Below are positions 14,319 to 14,418 of a DNA stretch of 14,418 nt, one piece after another. How positions within the stretch are numbered: position 1 is the stretch's first letter; each line of letters opens with the position of its first letter. A model generated the notes under the pieces. It ran no database searches, was not told the origin of the DNA, and saw only the letters and a program-made list of their open reading frames with translations. This DNA is from Planctomycetaceae bacterium. GTDB taxonomy: Bacteria; Planctomycetota; Planctomycetia; Pirellulales; Pirellulaceae. The stretch is taken from positions 1 to 14,418 of the forward strand of contig SLMF01000723.1 in assembly GCA_007133715.1 (NCBI GenBank), read 5' to 3'. The translations under genes and the position numbers were made by a program.

Positions 14319-14418
14319 TGTTCAGGACATATCAACCAGCCCGAAACGCTGGCGGTCCGCGAAGCTTGGGTGGAACGCCTCCCGGACGGCACCTGGATGG
14401 CCATTCTCCGTTCCGAAG
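14319..14418 (+). pseudogene. Partial, possibly broken gene resembling a sialidase/BNR-type enzyme, cut by the window end
   Basis: One frame of the last 100 bases reads like real protein, including 'NQPETLAVREAWVERLPDG' and then 'TWMAILRSE', with mostly G/C third bases. It reminds me of exo-sialidase-type BNR-repeat proteins, where a conserved Arg-Glu segment precedes a 'DG.W.A..R' strand; this is a memory-based impression only. The frame begins right after an in-frame TGA (14316-14318) and has no ATG or well-placed alternative start, so it is either a decayed fragment, a gene with a stop or frameshift, or a stop caused by a sequence error. A different frame is open from an ATG at 14237 to the end but gives low-complexity sequence. 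The preceding stretch (14198-14315) shows nothing else. The rest of the gene, if any, lies outside the window. Confidence 0.35.

Overview
The window reads as chromosomal DNA from a high-GC planctomycete. The best guess is the Pirellulales / thermophilic Thermogutta-like side, which is an inference from gene style and not a match I could run. The reasons are a giant secreted protein that joins PQQ-type beta-propeller blades to a methyltransferase-like domain, carbohydrate-binding-like domains and a malectin-like tail; a Tat-exported Gfo/Idh/MocA oxidoreductase; a secreted LamG-type protein; a Uma2-family nuclease-like protein; and a divergent EF-G-like GTPase. All of these are typical of planctomycete genomes.

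Layout. Positions 1-361 are a gene-poor leader, AT-rich in its first half, ahead of a 1648-residue secreted protein (362-5308, +). It converges, with only 36 bases between stop codons, on a three-gene minus-strand block that reads, in transcription order, hisA (10756-10016), an EF-G-like translational GTPase (9976-7880) and comEC (7858-5345). Gaps of 39 and 21 bases, with a ribosome-binding site before each gene, make a single operon plausible. A hisA promoter candidate sits at 10810-10838. A 330-base divergent region (10757-11086) separates hisA from a plus-strand series: a Tat-signal Gfo/Idh/MocA oxidoreductase (11087-12415), a secreted LamG-like protein (12576-13400) and a Uma2-family protein (13547-14197). 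The final 221 bases hold no complete gene, but the last ~100 bases encode a protein-like stretch that resembles a sialidase-type enzyme and directly follows an in-frame stop.

How the genes relate. The minus-strand block mixes histidine synthesis, a ribosome-associated GTPase and DNA uptake, so any shared transcription looks like housekeeping clustering and not a pathway. The exported proteins (PQQ/malectin giant, Tat oxidoreductase, LamG protein and the possible sialidase-like end fragment) fit a saprophytic planctomycete that handles polysaccharides outside the cytoplasm, but no single pathway can be reconstructed. I saw no tRNA, rRNA, CRISPR array, insertion sequence or phage gene. The points most worth a second look are the apparently dead methyltransferase fold inserted in the secreted propeller protein, the loss of the catalytic His in the EF-G-like GTPase alongside a kept domain IV tip His, a long near-perfect hairpin just before the LamG gene's ribosome-binding site, and the interrupted reading frame at the right edge. 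No clear new defence or mobile system is visible.
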